DNA of 64,000 nt from Haloferax gibbonsii ATCC 33959 (GCF_000336775.1 NZ_AOLJ01000011.1:560937-624936), one strand, 5' to 3'. Shown: positions 1 through 10,556, numbered from the stretch's first letter. Notes: a model not told the origin generated them from the sequence alone. Made by a program: numbers and translations.

Positions 1-61
1 TCTCCTTTGCTTCCTCGCTGCTCGCGGGGGACTCGGGCTCGGGTGCGTCGCTTTCCGACAT
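1..61 (-). CDS. rps7: 30S ribosomal protein S7 (uS7), N-terminal fragment
   Basis: Only the first 20 codons lie in the window; the gene runs off the left edge. It opens MSESDAPEPESP on the minus strand, the acidic low-complexity N-terminal extension common on haloarchaeal ribosomal proteins. uS7 is a primary binder of the 3' major domain of 16S rRNA in the head of the small subunit. The identification rests on position: it starts 2 bp after the rps12 stop codon, and rps12-rps7 is the conserved archaeal str-operon order. The uS7 core itself cannot be seen here. Confidence 0.8.
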   Translation of the reverse strand, partial: MSESDAPEPESPASSEEAKE

Positions 62-63
62 GG

Positions 64-492
64 TTAGCGCACCGGCTTTTCAGCGTTCCCGCGGACGAGT
101 TCGATCATCGAGACGCCGTTGACCTTCTCGACCTTGTAGTTGACACCCGAAAGGTCACCCATCGCGCGACCCTTCGCGCCGCCGATACCGGCGATGGTGA
201 CTTCGTCGTGTTCGTCGATGAACGAAATCGCGCCGTCACCGGGACAGAAGGCGGTGACCTGCTTTCCGTTCTTGATGAGCTGAACACGGACGCATTTCCG
301 AATCGCCGAGTTCGGCTGCTTCGCTTCGATACCGACCTTCTCGAGGACGATGCCGCGACCCTGCGGAGCACCCTCGAGCGGGTCGGACTTCTTGCCGAGA
401 CCGCGCTCACGGCGCGCGTACTCAGAGTCGGACCAGCGGCGCTTCTGCCGGTCCTGCTTGAGCTTGCGCGCGGCGTATTTGCCGTTCGCCAT
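64..492 (-). CDS. rps12: 30S ribosomal protein S12 (uS12)
   Basis: Decoding-centre protein of the small ribosomal subunit, 142 residues, the usual archaeal/eukaryotic length. The hallmark stretch [15 protein letters not shown] is present, as are the downstream [14 protein letters not shown] and [14 protein letters not shown] segments. The start [10 protein letters not shown] was chosen over an ATG three codons upstream because it matches the family N-terminus and lies about 25-30 bp from a TATA-like box (516-530), which implies a leaderless or nearly leaderless mRNA. It is followed at once by rps7. Unusually, a channel gene, not nusA, lies immediately upstream. Confidence 0.97.
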   Translation of the reverse strand: MANGKYAARKLKQDRQKRRWSDSEYARRERGLGKKSDPLEGAPQGRGIVLEKVGIEAKQPNSAIRKCVRVQLIKNGKQVTAFCPGDGAISFIDEHDEVTIAGIGGAKGRAMGDLSGVNYKVEKVNGVSMIELVRGNAEKPVR

Positions 493-515
493 AGTGAACA
501 ACAGTTCCAGATGGA

Positions 516-530
516 GCTACTTAAGCCTCC
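516..530 (-). promoter_or_regulatory. Candidate promoter of the rps12-rps7 (str) transcript
   Basis: On the minus strand the A/T element GGCTTAAGTAGC sits about 25-35 bp upstream of the rps12 ATG at 492, the spacing of a haloarchaeal TATA box for a leaderless transcript. A purine-rich GAAAAGGGAGG directly precedes it and could serve as the TFB-recognition element. This suggests the ribosomal-protein genes have their own promoter instead of depending only on read-through from the RNA polymerase operon. Called by eye. Confidence 0.45.
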
Positions 531-717
531 CTTTTCGAATCCGACGAGACGGCTTCAGGAGCGATTAGCGACCCCTAAGGAGGAATCTGAGGTCGTTTCT
601 CCGATTCGAACGACGCCCCCTCCGCGGCGAAGAGGGACTAAACCGCCCGGAGATGGTGTCGTTTCGTCCACCCGTGCGAACGACACGCACGCGGGGTGAC
701 GCGCCCGTCTGACCGGG

Positions 718-1611
718 TCACTCGCCGCCGCGCTCCCCGACGAGGTCCACGTCGAGGCGGCCGCTGACCTCCCGGCCCGACGCCGGGCCCAGCGTCAGCC
801 CCTCCTCGTCGAACCGCCGCTTGACTCGACGCCGGTACTGCGAGCGAACGTCGACGAGACTCACGTCCATCGGCGATTCGACCCAGAACTCCGCCTGCAG
901 GCCGATCGAACTCCCGGCGAACTCGAGGATGCGCGCGGTCGGCTCCGGGTCGTCGAGCACGCGGTCGTCCTCCCGCGCCGTCTCGACGAGTTCGCGGAGC
1001 GCCAACTCCGTGTCGTCGGCGTACGCGACGTCGACGCGCTCGGTGATTCGGTACCGCTCTCGGCCGTACGGGCGGGTGAGCGCGTTCGTCGTGAGTTCCG
1101 TGTTCGGCACGGAGATAGTCTCGTTATTCACCGTCCGCACGCGCGTGACCCGGAAGTCGACCGCCTCGACGACGCCCTCGCCGCCGGGCCACGATATCCA
1201 GTCGCCGACGTTGAAGTCCGGGTCGGCCACGAGAAAGAGGCCGCTGATGAGCGCGCCGATGACCTCCTGCCCGGCGACGCCGACGACGAGCGTCAGCGCC
1301 GCGACGATGAGCGCGGTGTCGGTCAGCACCGACGCGTAGCCCGCGCCGACGACGCCCGCGAGCGTTGCGAGCGCGATGACGAACGCGTGCGCGTAGGTCT
1401 CCGTCGCCGACTGCAGCGTCGGGTTGTTCCGGTTCCGGGCGCTGACGAGCCTGGTCACGCCCGGGACGACGAGGAGCCGACCGACGAGATAGACCACGAC
1501 CGCCGCGGCGGCGAACCCCACGGTCGCGCTCGCGAGCTCCTCGTACTCGGCGAATCCCGTCGGGTCGAGTTGTCCGACCGCGACTCCGACAGACTGTCGT
1601 ATCGGCGACAT
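718..1611 (-). CDS. MscS-family mechanosensitive ion channel
   Basis: Small-conductance mechanosensitive channel of 297 residues, expected to open under hypo-osmotic stress and release ions. The N-terminal half holds about three hydrophobic segments (roughly residues 20-45, 70-95 and 98-125). The third, with a Gly/Ala-rich pore-like run, leads into the family beta-domain VGDWISWPGGEGVVEAVDFRVTRVRT and ...ISVPNTEL, the MscS signature. The soluble C-terminal domain is short and there is no extra sensor. The start at 1611 is preferred to an in-frame ATG at 1638, which lies within a T-rich stretch after nusA. The gene lies between nusA and rps12, two genes usually adjacent in archaea. Confidence 0.9.
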   Translation of the reverse strand: MSPIRQSVGVAVGQLDPTGFAEYEELASATVGFAAAAVVVYLVGRLLVVPGVTRLVSARNRNNPTLQSATETYAHAFVIALATLAGVVGAGYASVLTDTALIVAALTLVVGVAGQEVIGALISGLFLVADPDFNVGDWISWPGGEGVVEAVDFRVTRVRTVNNETISVPNTELTTNALTRPYGRERYRITERVDVAYADDTELALRELVETAREDDRVLDDPEPTARILEFAGSSIGLQAEFWVESPMDVSLVDVRSQYRRRVKRRFDEEGLTLGPASGREVSGRLDVDLVGERGGE

Positions 1612-1665
1612 GCGTAGCTCGCCGTTCGGTGAGGACAAAAACGTGTGGTCGAGTCGACCGCCGCC

Positions 1666-2085
1666 CTACGTCAACTGGATGTCGTCGATGTCGTAGTGAC
1701 GACGCGCCAGCTCGCGCGCGGTGTCGATGGTCTTTCCGCTCGCGCCGATGGCGACGCCGCGGTCGGCTTCGGCGACCTCGACGTACGCGACGGTGTCGTT
1801 CTGCCGCGAGAGAGTCACGTGTCGGACGGCCGCCGGCGCGAGCGCGCTCGCGACGAACGCCTCCGGCGTGTCGGCGTCCTCGACCAGTTCGACCGACCGA
1901 CCGAGTTGTCGCTCGACCGACTGGACGGTCCGCCCGCCGGGGCCGATAGCCGTCGCCATGTCGCCCGCGGCGACGAGGAAGACGACGCGGTCCTCGAACA
2001 CGAGGCAGTCGTGGGCGGTCGCCTCCGTCTCCTCCTCGAAGAGGGCGATGAAGCGCCGGGCCGTATCCGACAGCGTAACTTTCAT
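1666..2085 (-). CDS. nusA: Transcription elongation factor NusA-like KH protein
   Basis: Archaeal NusA, 139 residues, made only of two KH RNA-binding domains. The GxxG loops are visible as AIGPGGRTVQ (near residue 46) and AIGASGKTID (near 112). Unlike bacterial NusA it lacks the polymerase-binding N-terminal domain and the S1 domain. Its start lies 2 bp after the rpoA2 stop, so it is almost certainly cotranscribed with the RNA polymerase genes. Its role in archaea is less well defined than in bacteria; RNA binding during elongation or termination is inferred from the family. Confidence 0.93.
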   Translation of the reverse strand: MKVTLSDTARRFIALFEEETEATAHDCLVFEDRVVFLVAAGDMATAIGPGGRTVQSVERQLGRSVELVEDADTPEAFVASALAPAAVRHVTLSRQNDTVAYVEVAEADRGVAIGASGKTIDTARELARRHYDIDDIQLT

Positions 2086-2087
2086 CG

Positions 2088-3347
2088 TCAGTCGTCAGAC
2101 GGTTCGGGTGCCGCGTTGGCGTCCGCGTCCTCGACGTCGAGCGAGCCCATGCGGAGGTCCACGTCGCCGGTGCCGATCGCAATCGGCTTGCCGACGATGA
2201 CGTTCTCGATGACGCCGTCGAGGTCGTCTTCCTCGCCGTGGATGGCGGCGTCGAGAAGGTGGTTGACCGTGACCTCGAACGCGGCGCGGGCGAGGACGGA
2301 GTCCTTCGACCCGGAGATGCCGTGACGACCGATGGACTCGATGGTCCCGTCGTTCGTCATGATGTCCGCGACGAGCATCAGGTGGCGGATGTTCACGTCG
2401 TCGAGACCCTGCTCGCGGAGCGTGTTCATCGTCTCGTCGATGATGGCCTCGCGGGCGGCCTCGATGCCGAGTTGCTTGTGCACCTCGTGGATGTTGTTCG
2501 AGGTGGTCCGGGAGGCGTCGACGCCCTCGATGGCGAGCGCGTCGCCGAACGCCGAACCCTCGGTGTAGAGGACGAACTCCTCTTCGTCGGTGTCCTCGTT
2601 GTTCTCCTTGCGGATGACGACGCGGGAGACCTCCTCGATGCCCTTGAACACGATGTCGCGAAGCTCCTCGACGAGTTGGAGGAGTCGGCGGTAACTCGGG
2701 CTCTCGGGACCGAACTCGATGAGCGTCCCCTCGCGGCGGGTCTTGATACCGAGCGCGTCCTCGATGGTCTCCGCGATTTCGCTCGCGACGACGCCCTCGT
2801 CGTCGTAGGTCGGCCAGCGTTCGAGGAGCGTCTCGTCGTTGAGGTTGATCTGGACGACCATGTCGGCGACGTTCGTCGAGATGTCGCCGAGCGCCAGAAT
2901 CTTCGTGGACTCGATGTTCCAGACGACCTGGTGGGCGAGTTCGCGGTTGTTCGCGTACTCGTCTTCGAGGTACACGGTCATCATCGGCGTGTCGGGGGTC
3001 TTCCGCGCGTCCACCAGTTCGATGAGGCGCGGCAGCCCCTGCGTGACGTCGATTTCGGCGACGCCCGCGTAGTGGAACGTGTTCATCGTCATCTGCGTCC
3101 CCGGCTCACCGATGGACTGCGCCGAGACCGTCCCGACGGGGTCGAGCGGGTCGACGCGGGTGTCGAGGTAGCGCGCCTCGACGGCCTGCGCGATTTCGCC
3201 GGCCTGTTCGAACGAGACGCCCTCGCGCTCTTCGATGGTCTGGTAGATGCGGTCCTTCAGGCGTCGAGACAGCTCTTTGGACTCGACGACGTCGACGATG
3301 GCGTCGTCGACGAACTCGTAGTCGGCGGTTGCGTCGTGTTCAGTCAT
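2088..3347 (-). CDS. rpoA2: DNA-directed RNA polymerase subunit A'' (Rpo1C)
   Basis: C-terminal part of the split largest RNA polymerase subunit, 419 residues, corresponding to the end of bacterial beta'. The diagnostic block [20 protein letters not shown], continuing into [21 protein letters not shown], belongs to the trigger-loop region next to the active site. The start [12 protein letters not shown] is chosen over a start ten codons upstream because it matches a short haloarchaeal N-terminus; its ATG overlaps the rpoA1 stop region by 8 bp, indicating translational coupling. The A'/A'' split is the normal archaeal arrangement. Confidence 0.97.
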   Translation of the reverse strand: MTEHDATADYEFVDDAIVDVVESKELSRRLKDRIYQTIEEREGVSFEQAGEIAQAVEARYLDTRVDPLDPVGTVSAQSIGEPGTQMTMNTFHYAGVAEIDVTQGLPRLIELVDARKTPDTPMMTVYLEDEYANNRELAHQVVWNIESTKILALGDISTNVADMVVQINLNDETLLERWPTYDDEGVVASEIAETIEDALGIKTRREGTLIEFGPESPSYRRLLQLVEELRDIVFKGIEEVSRVVIRKENNEDTDEEEFVLYTEGSAFGDALAIEGVDASRTTSNNIHEVHKQLGIEAAREAIIDETMNTLREQGLDDVNIRHLMLVADIMTNDGTIESIGRHGISGSKDSVLARAAFEVTVNHLLDAAIHGEEDDLDGVIENVIVGKPIAIGTGDVDLRMGSLDVEDADANAAPEPSDD

Positions 3348-6270
3348 CGGATTCGACCCCCGCACGGGCGTCGACACGCGGTTCGGCGTGCTCGGAGAGG
3401 TTGGTCGGCGGTTCGCGCTCGCCGAGGAAGCGTTCCTTCTCCTCGGCGGAGCTGAACTCCGAGGTGAGGATTCGGTCGGCGATGTTCTCGACGTCGATCG
3501 GCGTCTCGTCGTCGGACGAGACCTTCACCGGGCTCGTGCCGTCTTCGCCGAACTCGAACTGGACGATGGTCCCCGACGTGTCGCGGACGGAGCCGTCGTA
3601 CTGCGCTTCGAGTTCGGAGAGGGCGTTGATGAGCCGACGCTGCAGGTACCCGGACTTCGAGGTCCGGACTGCCGTGTCGACCAGCCCTTCGCGGCCACCC
3701 ATCGCGTGGAAGAAGAACTCACGCGGCGTGAGGCCGGCGCGGTAGGAGTTCTCGACGAAGCCGTGGGCCTCGGCCGAGAGGTCGCCTTTCTGGTAGTGGC
3801 TCAGGGTGCGACCCTCGTAGCCGCGGTTGATGCGCTCGCCCCGAACCGCCTGCTGGCCGACGCAGCCGGCCATCTGGGTCAGGTTGAGCATGGACGCACG
3901 CGCGCCGGACTTCGACATCACGACCGCGGGGTTGTCCTCCTCGAAGTGGTCCTCCGCGATTTCACCGGCGGAGTCACGCGCCTTGCCGAGGCGCTGCATG
4001 ATCTTCATCTCCAGGGTCTCGTCGACGGAGCGGCCCGGCAGGGACTCGAGTTCGCCCGCCTCGTAGATTTCGATGAGTTCCTGAATCTTGTCGTAGGCGG
4101 CGTCGATGGCCTCGTCGACCTGCGCCGTCGCCTCGTCCGGGATGGACTCGTCGTCGATACCGATGGAGAGCCCGAAGTGCATGATGGCGCGCATCGCGAG
4201 CGAGGCGATCTCGTTGATGAAGATGCGCGAGCGCGTCTTCGAGTAGTCCTTGGCGAGGGCGTCGACGATTTCGCCGCCGAACGCGCCGACGGCGTCCTCG
4301 TCGATGGTGCCCTGAGTGAGCTGGCCGTCCTCGATGGTGACCGTGTCGCCGACCTTCGAAGTGAACTCCATGTTCAGGTCGTCGGGCAGGAGTTCGGAGA
4401 AGATCTGCTGGCCGGTCCAGTAGGGCTGGCCGTCCTCGTTTTCGCCCGCGGGCTCGGGCAGGGTGTCCACGCGCGTCGCGCGGAGCAGGTCGAGCGCCTG
4501 CGTCTCGACGAACTCGGGGTTGTCGTGGGTGAGCAGGTAGGTGCCCGAGATGTGGTCCTGAATCGCGCCGATGATGTTCTCACCGAAGCGCGGCGAGAGA
4601 ATCTGCTCTTGGACGCGCATGAGGACGCGCGCCTCGGCACGGGCCTCCTCGTTCTGGAGGGCGTGCATGTTCATCTCGTCGCCGTCGAAGTCGGCGTTGT
4701 ACGGCGGACAGACGACGGTGTTCAGGCGGAACGTCTTGTACGGCATCACGACGACTTCGTGCGCCATGATGGACATCCGGTGCAGCGACGGCTGTCGGTT
4801 GAAGATGACGATGTCGCCGTCGACGAGGTGGCGGTTGACCTCCCAGCCGAGTTCGACCTTCTCCGCGAGTTCCTCGCAGTTCTTTTCGGTCACCTTCAGG
4901 CGGCGGCCGTCCGGACGGCGGACGTAGTTCGCGCCGGGGTGGCTCTCGGGTCCGTTACGGACGTACTGGCGAGCCTCGTCGATGTTGCGCTCGGTGACGT
5001 TCATCGTCTGGGTCATCTCGGACGCGACGCGGTCCGGGACGCCGACCTCGTTGAGCGACAGGGTCGGGTCCGGCGAGATGACGGTACGAGCCGAGAAGTT
5101 GACGCGCTTGCCGGACAGGGAGCCGCGGAAGCGACCCTCCTTACCCTTCAGGCGCTGGCTGAGCGTCTTCAGCGGGCGGCCGGAGCGGTGCCGCGCCGGC
5201 GGCGTGCCCGAAATCTCGTTGTCGATGAACGTGGTGACGTGGTACTGAAGCAGCTCCCACAGGTCCTCGATAATCAGCTGCGGGGCACCCGCCTCGCGGT
5301 TCTCCATGAACCGCTGGTTGATGCGGATGATGTCCACGAGCTTGTGGGTCAGGTCGTCCTCGGAGCGCTGGCCGTTGTCCAGCGTGATAGAGGGACGCGC
5401 CGTGACCGGCGGGACGGGGAGGACGGTCAGAATCATCCACTCGGGGCGCGACCGGTCGGGGTCGATGCCGAGCGTGATGAGGTCCTCGTCCGGGATGTCC
5501 TCGAACCAGTCGCGGATGTCCGAGGGCATCAGCTTGTTCATGTCCTCTTCCGTGAGGTCGAGGTCGAGCGCCTTCTCAAGCGCCTTGCGGTCGTCGCCGA
5601 CCGGGCGGAACTCGCCGGCGAGCACCTGGTTGACGCGCTCGGCGTCGAGGCCGGTCTCGTTAGCGAGGGTGACGGGGTCGACGCCCTCGTCGTCCTCGTC
5701 GTCGGGGTCGGGCTGCATCGCTTCGGCGATGCGCTCGGAGTAGTCCCCGGCGAGCACGTTCTGGACCTCGTAGTAGGTCGTCGGCTTCTCGTGTTTGATG
5801 TCGTGCTGCGGCGAGCCGCAGTGGGGACAGCGGTGGGCCTTGCGGGCCTGCCGGACCGCCGACTTCATCACGTCGCTCCAGTCGTCGCCGAGTTCCTTCG
5901 TGCGACCGAGCTTGTCGCGGTACTCGTCTGCTTCCTCGTCCGTGAGCGAGAGGCGACCGCACTCGCGGCACGTCGAGCGGAGCAGGCGGCGGATGAGCTT
6001 CGTGAAGCCGACGTGGATGACGGGCGCGGCCAGTTCGATGTGGCCGAAGTGCCCGTTACACGACCCGGAGTGCTGGCCGCAGGTGCGGCACTGCAGGCCG
6101 GGGTCGATGACGCCCAGCCGCGGGTCCATGAGACCCATGTCGATTGGGTAGCCGTCGTCGTCGTAGGTGTCCGCGGTGATGACCTTCGTCGCGGACATGT
6201 CTCGGTACGTCTCCGGGTCCATCAACCCGAACTGGATGCTGCCGATTTCTTTGGGTGTCTGCATTGACAT
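3340..6270 (-). CDS. rpoA1: DNA-directed RNA polymerase subunit A' (Rpo1N)
   Basis: Large catalytic subunit of 976 residues, equivalent to the N-terminal two thirds of bacterial beta'. The catalytic magnesium loop [12 protein letters not shown] is present. N-terminal zinc-binding clusters are visible ([17 protein letters not shown], then CRECG and [10 protein letters not shown]). The conserved [23 protein letters not shown] block lies upstream of the catalytic loop. Residues around 180-235 form an acidic, haloarchaeal-type insertion. A second ATG two codons downstream is an equally possible start. It lies 6 bp downstream of rpoB1 in the same operon. Confidence 0.98.
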   Translation of the reverse strand: MSMQTPKEIGSIQFGLMDPETYRDMSATKVITADTYDDDGYPIDMGLMDPRLGVIDPGLQCRTCGQHSGSCNGHFGHIELAAPVIHVGFTKLIRRLLRSTCRECGRLSLTDEEADEYRDKLGRTKELGDDWSDVMKSAVRQARKAHRCPHCGSPQHDIKHEKPTTYYEVQNVLAGDYSERIAEAMQPDPDDEDDEGVDPVTLANETGLDAERVNQVLAGEFRPVGDDRKALEKALDLDLTEEDMNKLMPSDIRDWFEDIPDEDLITLGIDPDRSRPEWMILTVLPVPPVTARPSITLDNGQRSEDDLTHKLVDIIRINQRFMENREAGAPQLIIEDLWELLQYHVTTFIDNEISGTPPARHRSGRPLKTLSQRLKGKEGRFRGSLSGKRVNFSARTVISPDPTLSLNEVGVPDRVASEMTQTMNVTERNIDEARQYVRNGPESHPGANYVRRPDGRRLKVTEKNCEELAEKVELGWEVNRHLVDGDIVIFNRQPSLHRMSIMAHEVVVMPYKTFRLNTVVCPPYNADFDGDEMNMHALQNEEARAEARVLMRVQEQILSPRFGENIIGAIQDHISGTYLLTHDNPEFVETQALDLLRATRVDTLPEPAGENEDGQPYWTGQQIFSELLPDDLNMEFTSKVGDTVTIEDGQLTQGTIDEDAVGAFGGEIVDALAKDYSKTRSRIFINEIASLAMRAIMHFGLSIGIDDESIPDEATAQVDEAIDAAYDKIQELIEIYEAGELESLPGRSVDETLEMKIMQRLGKARDSAGEIAEDHFEEDNPAVVMSKSGARASMLNLTQMAGCVGQQAVRGERINRGYEGRTLSHYQKGDLSAEAHGFVENSYRAGLTPREFFFHAMGGREGLVDTAVRTSKSGYLQRRLINALSELEAQYDGSVRDTSGTIVQFEFGEDGTSPVKVSSDDETPIDVENIADRILTSEFSSAEEKERFLGEREPPTNLSEHAEPRVDARAGVESDD

Positions 6271-6276
6271 GAGTGG

Positions 6277-8106
6277 TTAGACCGCGTCCTTCAGTTCGAT
6301 TCGCGGCCGGACGCCGAGCGCGACCATCTCGTCGAGGAGCAGCTTGAACGCGTAGCTGATCTCGATCTCGTGGATGTTGTCCTCGTCGCCGGTGACCGGG
6401 TCGTAGATGCGGCGCTGGTCGCGGTCCTCGACGGCGACCATGCCGGTGTCGGCGGAGATGTAGACCTTCTCCTTGTCGGAGGAGTCGAGCAGGCGCTCCT
6501 GGAGCACCATCGCGGCACCGTGGCCGATGACGGTGTCGCGCTCCATCTCCCCGAGACGGAGGCCACCCTCGCGGGCGCGCCCCTCCGTCGGCTGGCGGGT
6601 GAGCACCTGCACGGGACCGCGCGAGCGGGCGTGCAGCTTGTTGCTCACCATGTGGTACAGCTTGTGGTAGAAGATGATGCCGACGAAGATTTCGGCCTCG
6701 ATCTTCTCGCCGGTGACGCCGGAGTACATGACCTCCTTGCCGGAGGACATGAAGCCGCGCTCTTCGAGCGCCGAGCGGAGCTCCTCTTCGTTTTCGCCCT
6801 GGAAGGCGGTGCCGTCGACGCGGCGGCCTTCGAGCGCACCGACCTTGCCGCCGAGCATCTCCAGCACGTGGCCGACCGTCATCCGCGACGGCAGGGCGTG
6901 CGGGTTAAGCACGAGGTCGGGAACGACGCCATCCGCGGTGAACGGCATGTCCTCCTGGGGTGCCAGGTGGCCCACGACGCCCTTCTGTCCGTGGCGGGAC
7001 GCGAACTTGTCGCCGAGTTCCGGAACGCGCTGGTCGCGGACGGACACCTTGGCGAGCTTCGAGCCGTCTTCGCCCTCCATGAGCGTGACCGTGTCCACGA
7101 CGCCGGACTCGCCCGAGCGCATCGTGACGGAGGTCTCGCGGCGCTTCTGCGGCGAGAGCCCCGCCATGTCGTCGGGTTCCTCGAGGAACCGCGGCGGCGA
7201 GGTCTTGCCGAGCAGCACGGAGTTCTCGTCGACGACCGTCTCGGGGTTGACGAGGCCGTCCTCGTCGAGGTGCGAGTAGGCGTCTTCACCGCGCGCGCCG
7301 CGCACGTCCTGCGACGGAATCTCGAAGCGGTCTTCCTGACCGCCGGGGTAGCGGCGCTCTTCGCCCTCGTAGGTGCGGAAGAAGTGCGAGCGGGCGAGGG
7401 CGCGTTCGACGGAGCCCTTGTTCATGACGAGCGCGTCCTCGATGTTGAAGCCCTCGTAGGACATGACGGCCACGACGAAGTTCTGGGCCGCGGGTCGCTC
7501 GTCGAACCCGATCTGCTCCGTGGTCTGCGTCTTGACCATCGAGAGCTGCGGGTAGTGCATGAGGTGCTGACGGGTGTCCGGGCGGATGCGGTAGTTCGCC
7601 GCGGGCAGCCCGAGGGACTGCTTCATCATCCCTGCACCCATCGTAATGCGGGGCGAGGCGTTGTGCTCCGGGTACGGAATCATCCCGGCACCGATGCCGA
7701 AGATGAGCTGCGGGTCGATTTCGAGGTGCGTGTGGTCCTCGTTGAGTTCGTCCTCGTCGACCGCGACGTAGATGTCTTCTTCCTCCTCGGCGTCGATGAA
7801 CTCGACGAGTCCGCGCTCGACGAGGTCGTCGAAGTCGAGGTCGTTGTTGTCGAGCGCCTCGACGTGGTCGTCGTCGAGGAGCGGCTCACCGTCTTCGACG
7901 ACGATGAGCGGACGGCGGGCGCGGCCCGCGTCGGCGTTGATGATGACTTCGCGGGTGCGCTCTTTGACGGAGACGTTCACCATCTGGCTCACGTCGCCGC
8001 GGCGGCGCGCCTCTCGGATCTGTGCCGCGAGTTGGTTGGGGTCCGGGTGGGTCCCGACGAGACTACCGTTGACGTATACTTTCGCTTCTCGCTGTGCCTG
8101 AGCCAT
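6277..8106 (-). CDS. rpoB1: DNA-directed RNA polymerase subunit B' (Rpo2C)
   Basis: C-terminal half of the split second-largest subunit, 609 residues. Catalytic-core segments are visible: [15 protein letters not shown], then [37 protein letters not shown] and [10 protein letters not shown], all classical beta-subunit blocks. The start [14 protein letters not shown] is preferred to an upstream in-frame start that would overlap rpoB2 by 18 codons; with this start the two genes are separated by 1 bp. Division of subunit B into B'' and B' is typical of haloarchaea and many methanogens and distinguishes this lineage from Crenarchaeota. Confidence 0.98.
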   Translation of the reverse strand: MAQAQREAKVYVNGSLVGTHPDPNQLAAQIREARRRGDVSQMVNVSVKERTREVIINADAGRARRPLIVVEDGEPLLDDDHVEALDNNDLDFDDLVERGLVEFIDAEEEEDIYVAVDEDELNEDHTHLEIDPQLIFGIGAGMIPYPEHNASPRITMGAGMMKQSLGLPAANYRIRPDTRQHLMHYPQLSMVKTQTTEQIGFDERPAAQNFVVAVMSYEGFNIEDALVMNKGSVERALARSHFFRTYEGEERRYPGGQEDRFEIPSQDVRGARGEDAYSHLDEDGLVNPETVVDENSVLLGKTSPPRFLEEPDDMAGLSPQKRRETSVTMRSGESGVVDTVTLMEGEDGSKLAKVSVRDQRVPELGDKFASRHGQKGVVGHLAPQEDMPFTADGVVPDLVLNPHALPSRMTVGHVLEMLGGKVGALEGRRVDGTAFQGENEEELRSALEERGFMSSGKEVMYSGVTGEKIEAEIFVGIIFYHKLYHMVSNKLHARSRGPVQVLTRQPTEGRAREGGLRLGEMERDTVIGHGAAMVLQERLLDSSDKEKVYISADTGMVAVEDRDQRRIYDPVTGDEDNIHEIEISYAFKLLLDEMVALGVRPRIELKDAV

Positions 8107-8107
8107 G

Positions 8108-9673
8108 TTAGTCGTCCGCGGGTGTGGCGTCGACGCTGTCGATGCCGGGGATACCCTCGACACCCATCGACGCGAGTTCTCGTTTCAGCGACTGTTCGTC
8201 TTCGACGTTCTGGGAGAGTTCCATCGCCTGCGCGAAGTTCTTCACCAGACCGCAGTTCGGTCCCTCGGGAGTCTCGGAGGGACAGATGCGACCCCACTGG
8301 GTCGCGTGCAGGTCGCGCGCCTCGAAGTGCGGCTGCGACCGCGACAGCGGACTGCGGAGGCGGCGAAGGTGCGACAGCACACCCATGTAGTCGGTGCGGT
8401 CGACGAGCTGGGAGACGCCGGAGCGGCCGCCGACCCAGTTACCCGTCGCGATGGGGTGTTCGAGCCGCTCGGTGAGCACGTCGGACCGGACGACGGTGTT
8501 GACCGTCAGGTTCCGGTTCCGCATGTTGGCGCGCTCGAGCTGGTACTTCACGTCGCGTGCCAGCTTGTTGAGCGCCGTCCGGAAAAGGTCCTTCATGAGG
8601 TCGCCGGAGACCTTCAGGCGCTTGTTGGCGTAGTGGTCCTTGTCGTCGGAGTCGCGGCGCTGCAGCGCGAGTTCGAAACACGCCTCGGCCATGCGACAGA
8701 GGTAGTACGCCTTGTTCATGCGCACTTCCTCTTCCTCCGCGCCCTCCTCGTGGAGGTGCGGGAGCAGGTAGCGGTCGATGACGTAGTTGGCGCGCTTGAG
8801 CTGGTAGTTCTTGCCCTGGCCGCCGGCGACGCGCTTGCCGAGCGCCTCGATGGCCTGCTCTTGGGTCTGCACCTCGGCCTCCTCGAGGTTCTCGAGCATG
8901 AACTTCACAATCTCCGGGTCGTCGGAGACGCGGTGGACGATCTCCTCGTCGGATTCGAGGCCGAGCGCGCGGACGAGCGTGACGAAGTTGACGCTCCCGG
9001 AGACGGACGGGAACGACACTTCGAGGAGTCCCTCGCGGTTGCGCTCGCAGAGCACGAGCGCGCGGTAGCCGCGGCGCTGGCTGAACGTCTTCGCGACCTG
9101 AATCTCGTCGCCGTACTTCGTGTCGTACTCGGCGAGAATCTTGTTCGGCGCCAGGTCCTCCGAGGTCATGAGCACGCGCTCGGAGCCGTTGACGATGAAG
9201 TAGCCGCCGGGGTCGACGGGGTCTTCGCCGATTTCGACGAGGTCCTCGTCGGAGAGCTCGGCGATGTTGCACTTCGAGGAGCCGACCATGATGGGCATCC
9301 GGCCGACCTTCGTCTCCGCGGTGTCGACGACGACCTCCTCTTCTTCTTCGCCGCCGCGGACGATGGACATCTCCATGAACACGGGGGCGGAGTAGGTGAT
9401 GTTGCGCAGGCGCGCTTCCTGCGGGAAGAGCAGTTCCTCGGAGCCGTCGGCCTCGCGGACGCGGGGCGTCTCCACGCGGACGCCACCGAGTTCGACGTAG
9501 ACGGGTTCCTCGCCCTCCTTGTCGCCGATGTCGGTCTCGATGGTCGCCTTCTCCTCGACGACGTCCATCATGCCGCGTTCGAGGAACGCGTTAAACGAGC
9601 GGAAGTGGTGTTCAGCGAGCCGTTCTTCGGAGAAGTACTTGCGAGAGACCTCGCGTCGCGCTTGTCGGTTCAT
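8108..9673 (-). CDS. rpoB2: DNA-directed RNA polymerase subunit B'' (Rpo2N)
   Basis: N-terminal half of the second-largest subunit, 521 residues, covering the protrusion, lobe and fork regions. Recognisable blocks include [22 protein letters not shown] and the final [25 protein letters not shown], at which the B''/B' split normally falls. Residues near 100-115 are a Glu-rich acidic loop. The start overlaps the rpoH stop by 4 bp (ATGA type), showing tight coupling within the operon. Confidence 0.98.
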   Translation of the reverse strand: MNRQARREVSRKYFSEERLAEHHFRSFNAFLERGMMDVVEEKATIETDIGDKEGEEPVYVELGGVRVETPRVREADGSEELLFPQEARLRNITYSAPVFMEMSIVRGGEEEEEVVVDTAETKVGRMPIMVGSSKCNIAELSDEDLVEIGEDPVDPGGYFIVNGSERVLMTSEDLAPNKILAEYDTKYGDEIQVAKTFSQRRGYRALVLCERNREGLLEVSFPSVSGSVNFVTLVRALGLESDEEIVHRVSDDPEIVKFMLENLEEAEVQTQEQAIEALGKRVAGGQGKNYQLKRANYVIDRYLLPHLHEEGAEEEEVRMNKAYYLCRMAEACFELALQRRDSDDKDHYANKRLKVSGDLMKDLFRTALNKLARDVKYQLERANMRNRNLTVNTVVRSDVLTERLEHPIATGNWVGGRSGVSQLVDRTDYMGVLSHLRRLRSPLSRSQPHFEARDLHATQWGRICPSETPEGPNCGLVKNFAQAMELSQNVEDEQSLKRELASMGVEGIPGIDSVDATPADD

Positions 9674-9897
9674 TCGATCACCAGTCGGTATACGACTGCT
9701 TTGTCTGTCGTTCGAGAGTTCCGAACGATCTTGATGACGTCGCCGGGCTCTGCGTCCTCGGGGAGCGCCGGGTCCTTCAGCTTGATCTTCGGGAGGTTCG
9801 TCTTCTCGACGTTATACTCCTGTAACACGTCCTCGACGGCCTCGTCGTCGAGTTTCGTGTGTTCCGGAACCAGTTTGTGTTGGCTTACGTCTACCAT
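9670..9897 (-). CDS. rpoH: DNA-directed RNA polymerase subunit H (Rpo5)
   Basis: Small subunit of 75 residues, equivalent to the C-terminal domain of eukaryotic Rpb5. The sequence [16 protein letters not shown], the [14 protein letters not shown] segment and the end [22 protein letters not shown] are typical. The annotated start is internal to a longer open frame; the extra 39 upstream codons do not resemble the family and are left out. It is the first gene of the RNA polymerase operon. The leader upstream has two minus-strand TATA-like elements, near 9964-9970 and 10054-10068. Confidence 0.96.
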   Translation of the reverse strand: MVDVSQHKLVPEHTKLDDEAVEDVLQEYNVEKTNLPKIKLKDPALPEDAEPGDVIKIVRNSRTTDKAVVYRLVIE

Positions 9898-9963
9898 GTA
9901 TGGTGCTGCTGGGTGCTGGAAGAAGCTGTCACGGGATACTACGGCTGATTTTGGGACGCACCC

Positions 9964-10068
9964 ATTTAACACTTGCCAACTGCGTCGAAGAAAGGCGACG
10001 CTATCGGAGGTCACGCACCGGAGATGCGCGAATCGTCACGTGTTGGCATGGGGTATCGCGATATAAAT
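9964..10068 (-). promoter_or_regulatory. Candidate promoter region of the RNA polymerase operon
   Basis: The 267 bp between rpoH and the tRNA-Asp genes hold two A/T-rich boxes in otherwise GC-rich DNA. On the minus strand these are GTTAAATGG at about 9963-9970 and CATTTATATCGC at 10057-10068. The second overlaps a perfect 10-bp palindrome TATCGCGATA at 10054-10063 and reads as a TATA box on either strand. The first would give a leader of roughly 40 nt, the second roughly 130 nt. Nothing else coding is seen in this gap. Confidence 0.35.
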
Positions 10069-10125
10069 GTCTTCGGGGCAAGAATCGCGGTACCGCGGGC
10101 CAAGGGCAACCCAGATGGTAAGTCT

Positions 10126-10137
10126 TATCTATAAACC
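10126..10137 (+). promoter_or_regulatory. Candidate promoter (box A) of the first tRNA-Asp gene
   Basis: The plus-strand A/T run CTTATCTATAAACC lies about 30 bp upstream of the first base of tRNA-Asp at 10165, the spacing of an archaeal box A element. No comparable box precedes the second copy within the 30-bp spacer, so the two tRNAs are probably made from one precursor. Confidence 0.45.
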
Positions 10138-10164
10138 TCGGCTACGGATGAGTGCAGACGGAGG

Positions 10165-10237
10165 GCCCGGGTGGTGTAGTGGCCCATCATACGACCCTGT
10201 CACGGTCGTGACGCGGGTTCAAATCCCGCCTCGGGCG
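10165..10237 (+). tRNA. tRNA-Asp (GUC), copy 1
   Basis: A 73-nt cloverleaf. The acceptor stem GCCCGGG pairs with CTCGGGC (one G-U pair). The anticodon arm is CGACC-CTGTCAC-GGTCG with anticodon GTC at 10199-10201. The T arm GCGGG-TTCAAAT-CCCGC is perfect. The discriminator is G, as expected for aspartate. No CCA is encoded, normal for archaea. It is identical to copy 2, which starts 103 bp downstream. Confidence 0.97.
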
Positions 10238-10267
10238 CTCTCCGTACCGCAAAACTCACTTCAGTAA

Positions 10268-10340
10268 GCCCGGGTGGTGTAGTGGCCCATCATACGACCC
10301 TGTCACGGTCGTGACGCGGGTTCAAATCCCGCCTCGGGCG
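10268..10340 (+). tRNA. tRNA-Asp (GUC), copy 2
   Basis: Same 73-nt sequence as copy 1, with the same acceptor stem, GTC anticodon, T arm and G discriminator. The spacer between the copies is only 30 bp and has no obvious promoter, so tandem cotranscription is likely. Downstream lie three short copies of the tRNA 3' end, reported separately. Confidence 0.97.
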
Positions 10341-10460
10341 TACTTTTCGATGAATTACTCTCTGAGCGCCGAGTCTCGTCTCGGCGCGAGCGTAATTCTC
10401 GTGAATACCCCAAAGGGATTGAACCCGACGACGAGCGAGTGTAGCGAGTGACGTCGGCAC

Positions 10461-10482
10461 GGTTCAAATCCCGCCTCGGGCG
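10461..10482 (+). repeat. Truncated tRNA-Asp 3'-end copy (T arm plus acceptor)
   Basis: Twenty-two bases, GGTTCAAATCCCGCC followed by TCGGGCG, exactly repeat the last 22 bases of the two intact tRNA-Asp genes, from the T-loop side to the discriminator. No 5' half of a tRNA precedes it. Partial tRNA 3' ends of this kind are what integrases that target tRNA genes leave behind, or what unequal recombination between the tandem copies would produce. Confidence 0.85.
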
Positions 10483-10556
10483 CTTCTCTGATTTCAACTC
10501 CTCCAGCGAGGCGTCTCGTCGCCGAGCGACAGTGAGTGAAATCTGTAAGCGACGAC

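Noticed and set aside
7..699. A 230-codon plus-strand frame over rps12 and its upstream region
   Set aside because: It is the antisense shadow of a ribosomal protein gene and has no recognisable protein features.
3388..6267. A 959-codon open frame antisense to rpoA1, and similarly long antisense frames opposite most genes
   Set aside because: High GC in third codon positions removes stop codons from opposite frames. These translations are Val/Arg/Asp-rich without family motifs, and the sense genes are unambiguous.
9898..10164. A coding or RNA gene between rpoH and tRNA-Asp
   Set aside because: The only plus-strand ATG frame runs through both tRNA genes, and the A/T boxes are explained as promoters for rpoH and tRNA-Asp.
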